Positions 31,470-42,317 of a stretch of DNA of 64,000 nt are shown piece after piece. Below the pieces are notes generated by a model. The model saw only the letters and a list, made by a program, of their open reading frames with translations, ran no database searches and had not been told where the DNA came from. How positions within the stretch are numbered: position 1 is the stretch's first letter; every line of letters starts with the position of its first letter. The stretch is from Rheinheimera sp. 1928-s (GTDB lineage: Bacteria > Pseudomonadota > Gammaproteobacteria > Enterobacterales > Alteromonadaceae): NCBI RefSeq assembly GCF_029269265.1, contig NZ_JARIXP010000003.1, forward strand, positions 498,641-562,640. The letters run 5' to 3'. A program made the position numbers and the translations under genes.

Positions 31470-33893
31470 TTAGTTAGCTTGTGCACACTGCCGTAACCAA
31501 GCCGACTGAGCTACAAGCATTTGTTGGATGGTTTCTTTATAACGGTAGGCATGCCGTTCTTTATTCAGTAATAACAACTTGGCAGGCACGTGATGCGCTT
31601 GTAATGCCTGAAACATCATTTCAGATTGTAATGGAGCTGTACCAGGGTTTTCATCAGCCAAACCGTGGATCAGCAATACAGGGGTTTTTATCTTATCCGC
31701 ATGGAAAAATGGGGATAGTTGCTGATACAAATCAGGTACCTGCCACAAGGTTCGTTTTTCTCCCTGAAAACCCAAAGGCGTCAGCGATCGATTGTAAGCA
31801 CCACTTCGTGCTATTGCACAGCGAAAATTAGTACGTTCTGTCAGCAAGCTTAAAACACTAAAAGCACCATAAGAGTGTCCCATCAATACCAGCCGGGTAG
31901 TATCAATACGGCCAGTCTGTTCCAGGGTTTTAATCAAAGACGACATGTTCAGTTGCTGCTGCTGCATAAAAGTATCATTTGGTTCTTGCCCGTCCTGGCG
32001 GACTATAGGGATCTGACTTGCATCCACAACCGCATAGCCATCTAGTAGTGCAATCTGAGGTCCTTGCGGATCAAGAAGCTGAAATCCAAAGTGTTGTGAT
32101 GGTTTTGCTTGTTGCTGATGACTATGATACTCACGAGGGTATAGCCAAATCACTGCGGGTAACAACTCATCATTCTGCTTTTTCGGCAGATACAGCTGAC
32201 TGTACAACTGCACACCGTCACCACGTTTAAATTCCAGTAATACAGGCTTTGGCGCTGAAACCAAATCATCGGAATGCCAATCATATAAAGGTTTTTCGTC
32301 GTCGTTGTTATGGTGTATTTGCAAAGATGGAGCTCTCTCAGGCGTCTCGGCAACAAGCATCAGCCATTCTTTCTCGCCCGTTATTCTGAGATAAACGGGT
32401 GTTCTTTGTTGATCAGTGCTGTCGTTTTTAAAAGCAACGCTCTGTTCAGACGCCTTTATGCCTTGCCTGACCACATAAACCCCATCCCCCCAGCGATGCT
32501 GGCCCTCAGCTTGAAAATACACCTCCTGCCGCTGATTACTGATGAGTTCAATTCTTCCATCCGGTAACAACTGGGTAAGCAGATCGCCGGGGAATTCAGC
32601 AAGATTGGTGTAATCGTATTGAGTCAATAGACTTTCTTTCTGCTCTGCTGTGTTAAGTTGCAGGCTCCAGTACCTAAGTTGCTTTTGACCTGCATGAAAA
32701 TCGCTATACACAAGCCGACCTTCCTTTGTCAGATAGAATTGATGTAAACGCCAGTTTGTTTTAAAAAGTTCTGTTGCTCCTTTTGTAAATGGAGCTTCAA
32801 AAGACATCACGGCATCACGATATCTTGCATCAACTTTATTCCCCTGCGGTTCAACGCTCTCCACCCAAATCACTGTAGCAGGTTGATCCGGCCGCCACTG
32901 CACAAGACGAGCGCCTTCGGCGGCAGCATCTGGCTCCCTTGCCCGCTGTCGATCCGTCAGCAGCTTTGGCAAGACTGCTTTTACCTCTCCGGTTAAAATG
33001 TCGACAACCTGATACTCTCGAGCCAACCGATTGATGCGGATCCCAGGTTGTACTTCATCCGCAAGATGCTGAACCAGTAGATACCGCCCATTCGGGGAAA
33101 CACTGATGGCCTCCAATAAAAGCTTTGACGTCAAGGAGCGTACTTCCCCATTTTTATGCAGCAGAACAGCTTGTTGACTCAGCAACGCTTTAAAGTTCTG
33201 TCGGGCTAACTCCGTATCAAGTGTATTTCGATAGATCCGCGTCTGAACTGACTGACTCTCCGAACTTTGCAGCGTAGCAGCTGGCGGTTTTGCTGCATTG
33301 ATAGAAAGCATGCGGCTGTGCCGAAGAATGATGCTCTGGCTATCAGGCATCCATACGATGGAAGGAGAATCTAATTGTCCTGATACCCCAATATCCGACC
33401 AAGGCTCAAGCTTTTGCTGAGATATATCAAAGCGCCAGATATCCAGCACTTTGTCACTCACGCCAATTAAAGCAAAGCTTTCAGAGTCGGGGGCCCAACG
33501 CACATCACGAACTGTCTGCTCTGGCAGTGACAAGTCTTTGCTATGACCGGTACTGATATGAATTAATTGTACTGTGTTGATTAGAGTGTTGCTGGCTTCC
33601 AAGGGTCGATCCAGGTAAAACTCTCGGCCTAAGAACTCTATTCGCTCCGAATTACTTTCGTCGTTAATGGATGGGTACTTGTTACCATTTGCCAGAACAA
33701 GCCACTGTCGATCCGGCGATAACCGCATCAAATCTGGTCCGACACTTTTCATCAGGCGCTGGTAATCAAATAGCAACTGATCTGATGTCTGGCCGGCCTC
33801 TTCTTGCGCTGTTAGAGGCAAGACACTGAGGGCTATACATACAAACAAAATATGGCAGGTAATCATCTGCACATCGGGCCATCTAAGTGGCAT
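31470..33893 (-). CDS. Secreted S9 family (prolyl oligopeptidase-like) hydrolase
   Basis: An 807-residue protein with a signal peptide (about 10-29, ending LTA), a beta-propeller-like region (about 50-520) with repeated DGR motifs (LSPDRQWLVLANG, VSPNGRYLLVQH), and a C-terminal alpha/beta hydrolase. The catalytic Ser is in GHSYGAF (about 674), Asp in GLADENPG (about 747) and His in KERHAYRYKE (about 781). The layout fits the S9C/S9D peptidases. In lasso-peptide clusters an S9 enzyme opens the product; here it may cut, recycle or inactivate the peptide. GGAGG is six bases before the ATG. It is downstream of precursor 2, with a 370-base gap. Confidence 0.88.
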   Translation of the reverse strand: MPLRWPDVQMITCHILFVCIALSVLPLTAQEEAGQTSDQLLFDYQRLMKSVGPDLMRLSPDRQWLVLANGNKYPSINDESNSERIEFLGREFYLDRPLEASNTLINTVQLIHISTGHSKDLSLPEQTVRDVRWAPDSESFALIGVSDKVLDIWRFDISQQKLEPWSDIGVSGQLDSPSIVWMPDSQSIILRHSRMLSINAAKPPAATLQSSESQSVQTRIYRNTLDTELARQNFKALLSQQAVLLHKNGEVRSLTSKLLLEAISVSPNGRYLLVQHLADEVQPGIRINRLAREYQVVDILTGEVKAVLPKLLTDRQRAREPDAAAEGARLVQWRPDQPATVIWVESVEPQGNKVDARYRDAVMSFEAPFTKGATELFKTNWRLHQFYLTKEGRLVYSDFHAGQKQLRYWSLQLNTAEQKESLLTQYDYTNLAEFPGDLLTQLLPDGRIELISNQRQEVYFQAEGQHRWGDGVYVVRQGIKASEQSVAFKNDSTDQQRTPVYLRITGEKEWLMLVAETPERAPSLQIHHNNDDEKPLYDWHSDDLVSAPKPVLLEFKRGDGVQLYSQLYLPKKQNDELLPAVIWLYPREYHSHQQQAKPSQHFGFQLLDPQGPQIALLDGYAVVDASQIPIVRQDGQEPNDTFMQQQQLNMSSLIKTLEQTGRIDTTRLVLMGHSYGAFSVLSLLTERTNFRCAIARSGAYNRSLTPLGFQGEKRTLWQVPDLYQQLSPFFHADKIKTPVLLIHGLADENPGTAPLQSEMMFQALQAHHVPAKLLLLNKERHAYRYKETIQQMLVAQSAWLRQCAQAN

Positions 33894-34263
33894 TTATGCC
33901 TCCAATAACACAGGTCGTTATCTCCAGCTCTAAAGTAGTTCAATGGATACCTGTTCTGGTTATCAGGCCAAACCTCAGCTTGAGCCCCTAGTTTCTTTAA
34001 GTGTTAATGATGCAAAGGACCCATATATTTATCATTGAACGAGGCAGGGCTGCTCGCGCCCTGCCTTTTAACCTGAACCCAGCATAATTAACTCGCTTAA
34101 AAACGAACTATGTTCTGACCGAATACACAAATGTCTTAGGACCAGCTGGTGCTTTGTCTAGCCACAGCGAGCTATAGCCAGACAAAACAACACAGAGAGG
34201 TAAAAAAAGATGCAAATTCAGTGACGCAGCCTATTCCGAATTCAGATTTTCCAGCAAAATGCC
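33894..34263. other. Intergenic region between precursor 2 and the S9 gene
   Basis: About 370 bases without a supported gene. It holds the S9 ribosome binding site, a strong hairpin at 34042-34069 and, on the minus strand, a T7 run at 34200-34210 after precursor 2 with no clear stem before it. TATGTTCTGACC at 34109-34120 resembles the repeats at 36268-36295 before the radical SAM gene. Confidence 0.5.
34042..34069 (+). terminator. Terminator-like hairpin, plus strand
   Basis: AGGCAGGGC (34042-34050) and GCCCTGCCT (34058-34066) form a perfect 9-bp GC-rich stem with a 7-base loop. TTTT follows on the plus strand only. No plus-strand gene ends here, so it may end antisense transcription or act as an mRNA stability element for the S9 transcript. 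Confidence 0.45.
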
Positions 34264-34434
34264 TTACTCAATCTGCTGGTTTTCTTTATAGCTGCCACAA
34301 GCGAAACCGATACATTCTGAATCGTCAGCCTGCTCTGGATTCGTACCACCTGATATTTCATCCAGCAACTCAGGTGAAACCTCATCTGGAGTAGCAGAAG
34401 CTTTCTTTTTAGTCAGATCTTTAAATTCAGTCAT
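34264..34434 (-). CDS. Double-glycine leader peptide 2 (candidate radical SAM-modified RiPP precursor)
   Basis: A 56-residue peptide. The leader of 30 residues ends PDEVSPELLDEISGG, matching the C39 consensus at -12 Val, -11 Ser, -7 Leu, -4 Ile and -2/-1 Gly-Gly. The predicted core of 26 residues begins TNPEQADDSE and contains CIGFACGSYKENQQIE, with two Cys spaced C-x4-C, plus Ser, Tyr and Asn. It is 176 bases downstream of the radical SAM gene on the same strand, so Cys-linked thioether formation or another radical change on the core is likely but unproven. The ATG at 34446 has no ribosome binding site; GAGGTT supports the ATG at 34434. Confidence 0.82.
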   Translation of the reverse strand: MTEFKDLTKKKASATPDEVSPELLDEISGGTNPEQADDSECIGFACGSYKENQQIE

Positions 34435-34610
34435 ATTTAACCTCATAAATAAATTGATACTTGGTTTTTTATTAAACCAGTTGGACCACGTTCCGCAGAA
34501 ACTCTGCGACTTGTCTTTACAACAAGATGTTTAACAACGACTCAGAAAACTATCTGCGTGTTTAACTGAGCCAGATTTTGTTATAGGATTGTTTGTGTCA
34601 TGCAAAAACA
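34435..34610 (-). promoter_or_regulatory. Structured leader between the radical SAM gene and precursor 2
   Basis: This 176-base spacer can fold into CGCAGA / TCTGCG (6 bp, 3-base loop, near 34512-34526) and TGGTTT / AAACCA (near 34461-34478). Such structures may raise precursor mRNA stability or hold its own promoter. No good promoter was identified. Confidence 0.4.
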
Positions 34611-36194
34611 TTACGAAACAACCAGCATATCTTCTCTGGTTTTTATATATGCTTCTGCCACACTGGCTCTGAATCTTTTCCCGTATCCATCACAATAGTT
34701 AGAATGCAAAGTACCGGTCTTTTCTGACGCATAAACGGCACAACCGCCGCCACAATGCAGAGCATAACGACATTGTGAGCAAACAGAATTTGATACAACA
34801 CTTCTTGAGCGCCAATTTTTTTCCTGCTCATTGAAAAACATTAACCCGGCATATTTATCAACAGTACCAATTCGAATGTTTTTATCTCCTGTTTTTTCCC
34901 AACAGGCATAAATGTCCGCAAGTGCATCAAAAAGATACATTCTGTCATGTGCTGCGCAGTAATTAGTCTTAATACCTGAGGATGCTTTCTCTGGATTCTT
35001 AAATATACCTATGGCTTGATTTCTCATTTTGTCGCCATCAACTGAAAACAATGCGGTCTGCGGATGCTGGACGCGCATCGTCTCCATTTCTTTATTTAGC
35101 TTTAATGTAGTCATACATTGCTCTTTATCAGTATTGTCATTAAGAGCATGTATGGGTGCCAGATAAGCACCAAAATTGGCTTTTTCATGCCATTTTTTAG
35201 AATGAATGAAAGAAGATAATTCAGGTAAATCATTAATGTTTCCGTAGTCAACATTGACACGAACATTAATAAAAACCCCTTTTGACAAGGCTAAATCAAT
35301 ATTACTGGCAATTTTAGCGAAACTTCCTGAACCATCCGGATAGATCCGCCTTTTATCATGCTCTTCAGGTTTACCATCTAAAGTAATCTGAATTTCGCTG
35401 ATGCCATCCTTACCTAGCAAATCATGGTAAAACTCAAGTTCAGTGCCGTTGCTTGTTGCTGAAAAGCTGGCCGAACTCAGTGTTTTCGCTTTATCCATAA
35501 TGTAACTAATGATGTCACGGTTCGCTTTTAAAAGCGGCTCACCACCAAAGAACGAGATATGCCTGTGCTGTCTTTCTTCCGATAATTCAAAACCATGTTT
35601 TTCTTCAATCAGCGGCATACTGGCAAAGATACGATCCACTGTTTCCTTATCCATCAACTTCAAGAATTTTTTAAAGCTCGGTTCTTTTCTCATGTGATCC
35701 TGAAAGCAATATGGGCAGCGCAGATTGCAATCATAGGTGGGCATAAAAAGGTAACGAGGCATATTCATAGATGATTTACGCCGCTTTACCTCAACATAAC
35801 GTTTAAAGAAGGCCAACTCCTCATCGCTTGTTCTTTTTGTTAAAAAACCATAGTGCACAAGCTGCTGAAAGGTTTCGTCTGTCGGTTTTTCTGGCTCGCC
35901 CTGGAACTCAAAATCATCTTGCCACTCTCCGTACAACGGGCGAGGCGGGCGCTTAAGTTCAAGTTTCCTTAGGTATGCAGCCACCTTTTTAGATACCAAT
36001 ATTCTATGCCCCAGATAACCATGAACAAGAATCATAGCCTCATCGTTATCCGGCAAGTCGACATAAATAGTGTATTGGCTTGTTCGATGAGCACTCAATG
36101 ATGGACCATATGAAGGCTGTTCCTTTAAAACTGCACCATCAGCCGGCAGATCGTTTTGGTCAGATAATCTAAAAATCTGAATGACATTTTCCAT
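34611..36194 (-). CDS. Radical SAM/SPASM peptide maturase
   Basis: A 527-residue enzyme. The AdoMet cluster motif is CNLRCPYC (Cys156, Cys160, Cys163). FFGGEPLL follows, then a C-terminal SPASM region with clustered Cys (NYCAAHDR, IYACWEKT, SVCSQCRYALHCGGGCAVYA, SNYCDGYG) able to hold two extra iron-sulphur clusters. Residues about 35-125 (YTIYVDLPDNDEAMILVHGY to LVHYGFLTKRTSDEE) look like the N-terminal substrate-recognition part of peptide maturases. It would modify the core of the adjacent precursor 2. The start has GTAGGTGCAGC upstream, also found before precursor 1. The region is AT-richer than core genes, consistent with transfer. The precise chemistry cannot be told from sequence. Confidence 0.9.
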   Translation of the reverse strand: MENVIQIFRLSDQNDLPADGAVLKEQPSYGPSLSAHRTSQYTIYVDLPDNDEAMILVHGYLGHRILVSKKVAAYLRKLELKRPPRPLYGEWQDDFEFQGEPEKPTDETFQQLVHYGFLTKRTSDEELAFFKRYVEVKRRKSSMNMPRYLFMPTYDCNLRCPYCFQDHMRKEPSFKKFLKLMDKETVDRIFASMPLIEEKHGFELSEERQHRHISFFGGEPLLKANRDIISYIMDKAKTLSSASFSATSNGTELEFYHDLLGKDGISEIQITLDGKPEEHDKRRIYPDGSGSFAKIASNIDLALSKGVFINVRVNVDYGNINDLPELSSFIHSKKWHEKANFGAYLAPIHALNDNTDKEQCMTTLKLNKEMETMRVQHPQTALFSVDGDKMRNQAIGIFKNPEKASSGIKTNYCAAHDRMYLFDALADIYACWEKTGDKNIRIGTVDKYAGLMFFNEQEKNWRSRSVVSNSVCSQCRYALHCGGGCAVYASEKTGTLHSNYCDGYGKRFRASVAEAYIKTREDMLVVS

Positions 36195-36617
36195 GCTGCA
36201 CCTACTTGAACTATTTTCTAATACAAGACGGATAGAGTGTTTTGTTTATTAAACAAGTCACTCCGTCCTGACCTTTGCTATATTCTGACCTTTGCCATTT
36301 ACCTAAAAAAACAACACACAGATTTCACATAATCGGCACAAAGTTCCATTAACCACAAGATTTATAGTTTTTCGGTTGATCGTCAACCTGCAAAATATGA
36401 CAGGTAATCGGCTTAGTACCTCCAGGCTCCATTGACTGCGTCCGCTTTCAATACTATCGAGTCGACAATTAGAAAAGTGATGGAGATAGGCTAGGCACTG
36501 TGGATTTAAGCTGCAGCTTTAAAGGATTGGCTTACCTGCTACTTTCTACAGGTTTTGACTTTGGAAAATTTGGTTAGACTGATATTTATGTCTAAATACC
36601 AACAATCCGGAGTCGCC
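36195..36617. promoter_or_regulatory. Divergent promoter region between the radical SAM and glycosyltransferase genes
   Basis: About 420 AT-rich bases with no supported gene. The 11-mer CTGACCTTTGC occurs at 36268-36278 and 36285-36295, 17 bases apart, on the side of the radical SAM gene. This is a candidate operator for one of the island regulators. Confidence 0.5.
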
Positions 36618-37814
36618 ATGAGAATTCTTATTTGTACTTTTGACAGTTTTGGCTTTCTTTACCCGATGATAGGACTGGCCAATAGTTTCAAACGACTCGG
36701 ATATGACATCCATTTTATTGGCAGTAAAAGCATCAAAGAGATTGTTCTTGGACAAGGAATCCGATGGATAGAGCATGATAAAGAAAATAAAGATGCATTT
36801 TTAATTAAACGCTTTGGTGATCTTGAGGATATTTCAAACCAGATCAAGTATGTTGAATATGCAGTTTCAAATTTTAGCTATGATTTAGTTGTAACCTCTC
36901 CTTTATCTTTTGGCACAATTCTGGCGGCTGAAAGATATGGCCTGCGTGTTGTTACTCTTGGTTTTTTTTCATATTTATGGGTCAACGATGTAAATATATT
37001 TAGTCTTCCTAAAAAGATTCATGACCACTGTAAGTGGCGTACGACAGATATGTTTAATACTTATATGAAATCAAGGGCTAGTCTTGGCTTTCAAAAAGTA
37101 AACCATGATTTATCTCGTATTCCGTTTACAGGTGATTTGATGCTTCAGAGAAGCGTTCCTGGTCTAATGAGCAAAATAGGGGGTATACCTGAAAAAACTG
37201 TTGCCTTTGGTTCTTGTATATGGGAACCAGAAGCAGTGAGTGATACGGAAGAAATGTTAGAAAATTGGCTTAACCTTCCTAAGAATAGAGATCGAAAAGT
37301 ATTGTATGTAAATCAAGGACGAACTTTCTATATGAAAGGATTCTGGAGTTTGATCAAGTCAATATTTGGCGCTTCCGACTACTTAGTGATAGCTGATGTG
37401 AACAGGATGGATGGCTTTGTTGGTGAAGTACCAGACAACTTTTTTCTGGCTAACCATATACCCATCAGAGCGGTAGTTTCTCATGCAAGTTTATTTATCT
37501 CAGCTGGGCATACAACGTCAGTCCTTGCCGCACTTGAAAATGCCATTCCCATGCTTTTATTTCCTAGTGGAGGAGAAACAGTAGATAACTCGTTTTATTG
37601 TGAAAAAATTGGAGTGGCTACTGTCTTTAATGAAGACTCTTACAATGAGCAGCAAATCTCTGAGACAGTAGATCGCATTATAAAGGAACAAAAATTCAGC
37701 GATGCCTGTAGACAAATGAGTAATGAATTTGGTCTCTACAAAGGGGATTCTTATCGCTCTGGATTAATAAAATCAGCAGCATTGCGGCTGTCTGGTAATT
37801 TATATGCTCCTTAA
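36618..37814 (+). CDS. UDP-glycosyltransferase-like protein (GT1/MGT type)
   Basis: A 398-residue predicted cytoplasmic glycosyltransferase. Its N-terminal half starts MRILICTFDSFGFLYPMIGL, a typical GT-B first strand. Its C-terminal half has the donor-binding pattern SHASLFISAGHTTSVLAALE, IPMLLFPSGGETVDNSFYCE and KIGVATVF, a variant of the GT1 HGG...P..xEQ..NA motif with SAG in place of HGG. Earlier in-frame ATGs lack ribosome binding sites; CGGAG supports 36618. It could add a sugar to the peptide product or to an unrelated metabolite. It is AT-rich compared with its neighbours and divergent from the radical SAM gene. Confidence 0.8.
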   Translation: MRILICTFDSFGFLYPMIGLANSFKRLGYDIHFIGSKSIKEIVLGQGIRWIEHDKENKDAFLIKRFGDLEDISNQIKYVEYAVSNFSYDLVVTSPLSFGTILAAERYGLRVVTLGFFSYLWVNDVNIFSLPKKIHDHCKWRTTDMFNTYMKSRASLGFQKVNHDLSRIPFTGDLMLQRSVPGLMSKIGGIPEKTVAFGSCIWEPEAVSDTEEMLENWLNLPKNRDRKVLYVNQGRTFYMKGFWSLIKSIFGASDYLVIADVNRMDGFVGEVPDNFFLANHIPIRAVVSHASLFISAGHTTSVLAALENAIPMLLFPSGGETVDNSFYCEKIGVATVFNEDSYNEQQISETVDRIIKEQKFSDACRQMSNEFGLYKGDSYRSGLIKSAALRLSGNLYAP

Positions 37815-37942
37815 CCCTAGACGTAACGGAGAGCTTTATTTTTACAGCGAGTTTTAGAGTCAACCCGCAGGTACTGTGAGGTGACAATTTCAATAGTAAG
37901 TTATGTGCAGATGGCTTCGGCCTTTAGTTAATTTCACCACAT

Positions 37943-37970
37943 AAAAAAGCCACCCGCAGGTGGCTTTTTT
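37943..37970. terminator. Bidirectional terminator after atpC and the glycosyltransferase gene
   Basis: AAAAAAGCCACC and GGTGGCTTTTTT form a 12-bp stem with a CGCA loop, with six A/T at the base on either side. It ends the atp operon from the right and can also end plus-strand transcription from the island. Confidence 0.9.
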
Positions 37971-37986
37971 CTATGCAGTAATCCGC

Positions 37987-38403
37987 TTATTTTTTGCGAA
38001 GTTTCTGAATTAAACGTAACTGGGCAATAGCTTCAGCCAGTTGAGCTGCCGCTTCTGCGTAGTTGAAGTCAGCGCCTGCGTGTTGCATCGCTTCTTCCGC
38101 ACGTTTCTGAGAGGCTAATGCAGCCTGCTCGTCCAGATCTTCAGCCCGTACCGCAATGTCGGCAAGCACTGTGATGCTGTGAGGCTGAACTTCCAGCACA
38201 CCACCAGCAACATAAATCAGATGCTCTTCGCCAAACTGTTTGACGATACGAACCATACCAGGCTTGATTCCAGTAAGAAGCGGAATGTGACCAGGTAAAA
38301 TACCTAACTCACCTTCACTGCCTGTTACCTGAATGGATTCCACCAGACCAGAAAAAATCCGCTCTTCGGCGCTTACCACATCCAGTTGTACTGTCATTGC
38401 CAT
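37987..38403 (-). CDS. atpC: ATP synthase F1 epsilon subunit
   Basis: Inhibitory rotor subunit of F1 ATP synthase. The 138 residues have the beta-sandwich start ([20 protein letters not shown]), the conserved [19 protein letters not shown] and the C-terminal two-helix hairpin ([18 protein letters not shown]). It is the last gene of the atp operon, followed by a strong bidirectional terminator. AGGAGAG is the ribosome binding site. Confidence 0.97.
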   Translation of the reverse strand: MAMTVQLDVVSAEERIFSGLVESIQVTGSEGELGILPGHIPLLTGIKPGMVRIVKQFGEEHLIYVAGGVLEVQPHSITVLADIAVRAEDLDEQAALASQKRAEEAMQHAGADFNYAEAAAQLAEAIAQLRLIQKLRKK

Positions 38404-38428
38404 ATCGCTCTCCTAAAGCTGTAGTTGA

Positions 38429-40706
<2,278 letters not shown>

Positions 40707-40733
40707 GACTTAATCTCCGAAAGTTTCAACGAC

Positions 40734-40755
40734 CGGGTGCGGTTGCCCGCACCCG
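40734..40755 (-). promoter_or_regulatory. GC-rich hairpin in the atpA-atpG spacer
   Basis: CGGGTGCG / CGCACCCG form a perfect 8-bp stem with a 6-base loop, and no T-run follows. It is probably an mRNA processing or stability element that adjusts alpha to gamma ratios. Confidence 0.5.
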
Positions 40756-40761
40756 ATATGT

Positions 40762-42303
40762 TTACCAAGTCTGAGTTGCTTTAAACTTCTCAATAGCGCC
40801 TTTTAATGTCGCTTCGATTTGGTCGTTGTAGTTACCGGTTTTGTTCAGATCAGCCATAAACGCTGCGTGCTCTGAGTGCATGTAAGCAATTAAAGCGGCT
40901 TCAAAATCAAGGATTTTGGCAACTTCGATGTCTTTCATGTAGCCTTTTTCGATAGCGAAAATAGACACACCCATGTCAGCCACGCCCATTGGCGCGTATT
41001 GTAACTGTTTCATCAGTTCAGTAACTTTCTGGCCGTGGTCTAACTGCGCACGAGTCGCGTCATCCAGGTCAGAAGCGAACTGAGCGAATGCCGCCAGTTC
41101 AGAGTACTGAGCTAAGGCTAAACGGATACCGCCACCCAGCTTTTTGATGATTTTTGTTTGAGCAGCACCACCAACACGGGATACCGAGATACCAGCGTTC
41201 ACAGCTGGACGGATACCGGCGTTGAATAAACCAGATTCTAAGAAGATCTGACCGTCAGTGATCGAAATTACGTTGGTTGGAACGAACGCAGAAACGTCGC
41301 CAGCCTGAGTTTCGATAATTGGCAGTGCAGTTAATGAACCCGTTTTGCCTTTCACTTCACCGTTAGTTAAGCGCTCAACATAATGCTCGTTGACACGAGA
41401 TGCACGCTCTAACAGACGGCTGTGGAGATAGAATACGTCACCTGGGTAAGCTTCGCGGCCTGGTGGACGACGTAACAACAGAGAGATTTGACGGTAAGCA
41501 ACAGCTTGTTTAGACAAGTCATCGTATACGATCAGTGCATCTTCACCGCGGTCACGGAAGTATTCACCCATAGTACAACCAGAGTATGGCGCCAGGAACT
41601 GCAGTGCAGCGGCTTCAGAAGCTGAAGCAACCACAACGATAGTGTGGGCCAGAGCGTTATGCTCTTCCAGTTTACGTACTACGTTAGCGATAGTAGAAGC
41701 TTTCTGGCCTATAGCGACATAGATACATTTCACGCCAGAAGATTTCTGGTTGATGATGGCATCAATAGCTAAAGCCGTTTTACCTGTCTGACGGTCACCG
41801 ATTAACAATTCACGCTGACCACGACCGATTGGGATCATGGAGTCAACTGACTTGTAACCAGTTTGCAGAGGTTGGTCTACTGAACGACGATCGATAACGC
41901 CAGGAGCGATTTTTTCTACTGGTGCAAAACCAGCAGCATCGATTGGGCCTTTACCGTCGATTGGCTCACCTAAAGTGTTAACCACACGGCCTAATAAGCC
42001 TGGGCCAACTGGTACTTCAAGGATACGGCCAGTAGATTTAACTTTTGTACCTTCACGCAGGTCCGCATATGGACCCATAACTACAGCACCTACTGAGTCG
42101 CGCTCAAGGTTTAATGCGATAGCGTAACGGTTGCCTGGAAGCTCAATCATCTCACCCTGCATACAATCAGCAAGGCCATTGATACGAATAATACCGTCTG
42201 TAACAGCGACGATAGTACCTTCGTTGCGAGCTTCACTGACAACCTCAAACTGCTCAATACGTTTTTTGATCAGTTCAGAAATTTCAGTGGAATTCAGTTG
42301 CAT
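40762..42303 (-). CDS. atpA: ATP synthase F1 alpha subunit
   Basis: Non-catalytic nucleotide-binding subunit, 513 residues, the usual length. Walker A is GDRQTGKTA, and the family signature [17 protein letters not shown] is present. The N-terminus [19 protein letters not shown] contacts the delta subunit. It is 14 bases downstream of atpH. Confidence 0.98.
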   Translation of the reverse strand: MQLNSTEISELIKKRIEQFEVVSEARNEGTIVAVTDGIIRINGLADCMQGEMIELPGNRYAIALNLERDSVGAVVMGPYADLREGTKVKSTGRILEVPVGPGLLGRVVNTLGEPIDGKGPIDAAGFAPVEKIAPGVIDRRSVDQPLQTGYKSVDSMIPIGRGQRELLIGDRQTGKTALAIDAIINQKSSGVKCIYVAIGQKASTIANVVRKLEEHNALAHTIVVVASASEAAALQFLAPYSGCTMGEYFRDRGEDALIVYDDLSKQAVAYRQISLLLRRPPGREAYPGDVFYLHSRLLERASRVNEHYVERLTNGEVKGKTGSLTALPIIETQAGDVSAFVPTNVISITDGQIFLESGLFNAGIRPAVNAGISVSRVGGAAQTKIIKKLGGGIRLALAQYSELAAFAQFASDLDDATRAQLDHGQKVTELMKQLQYAPMGVADMGVSIFAIEKGYMKDIEVAKILDFEAALIAYMHSEHAAFMADLNKTGNYNDQIEATLKGAIEKFKATQTW

Positions 42304-42317
42304 GCTCTAATCCCCAA

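Noticed and set aside
34501-34600. 26-codon minus-strand frame between the radical SAM gene and precursor 2, considered as a third precursor
   Set aside because: No Gly-Gly leader motif, no ribosome binding site and no recognisable core; the spacer looks like a structured leader.
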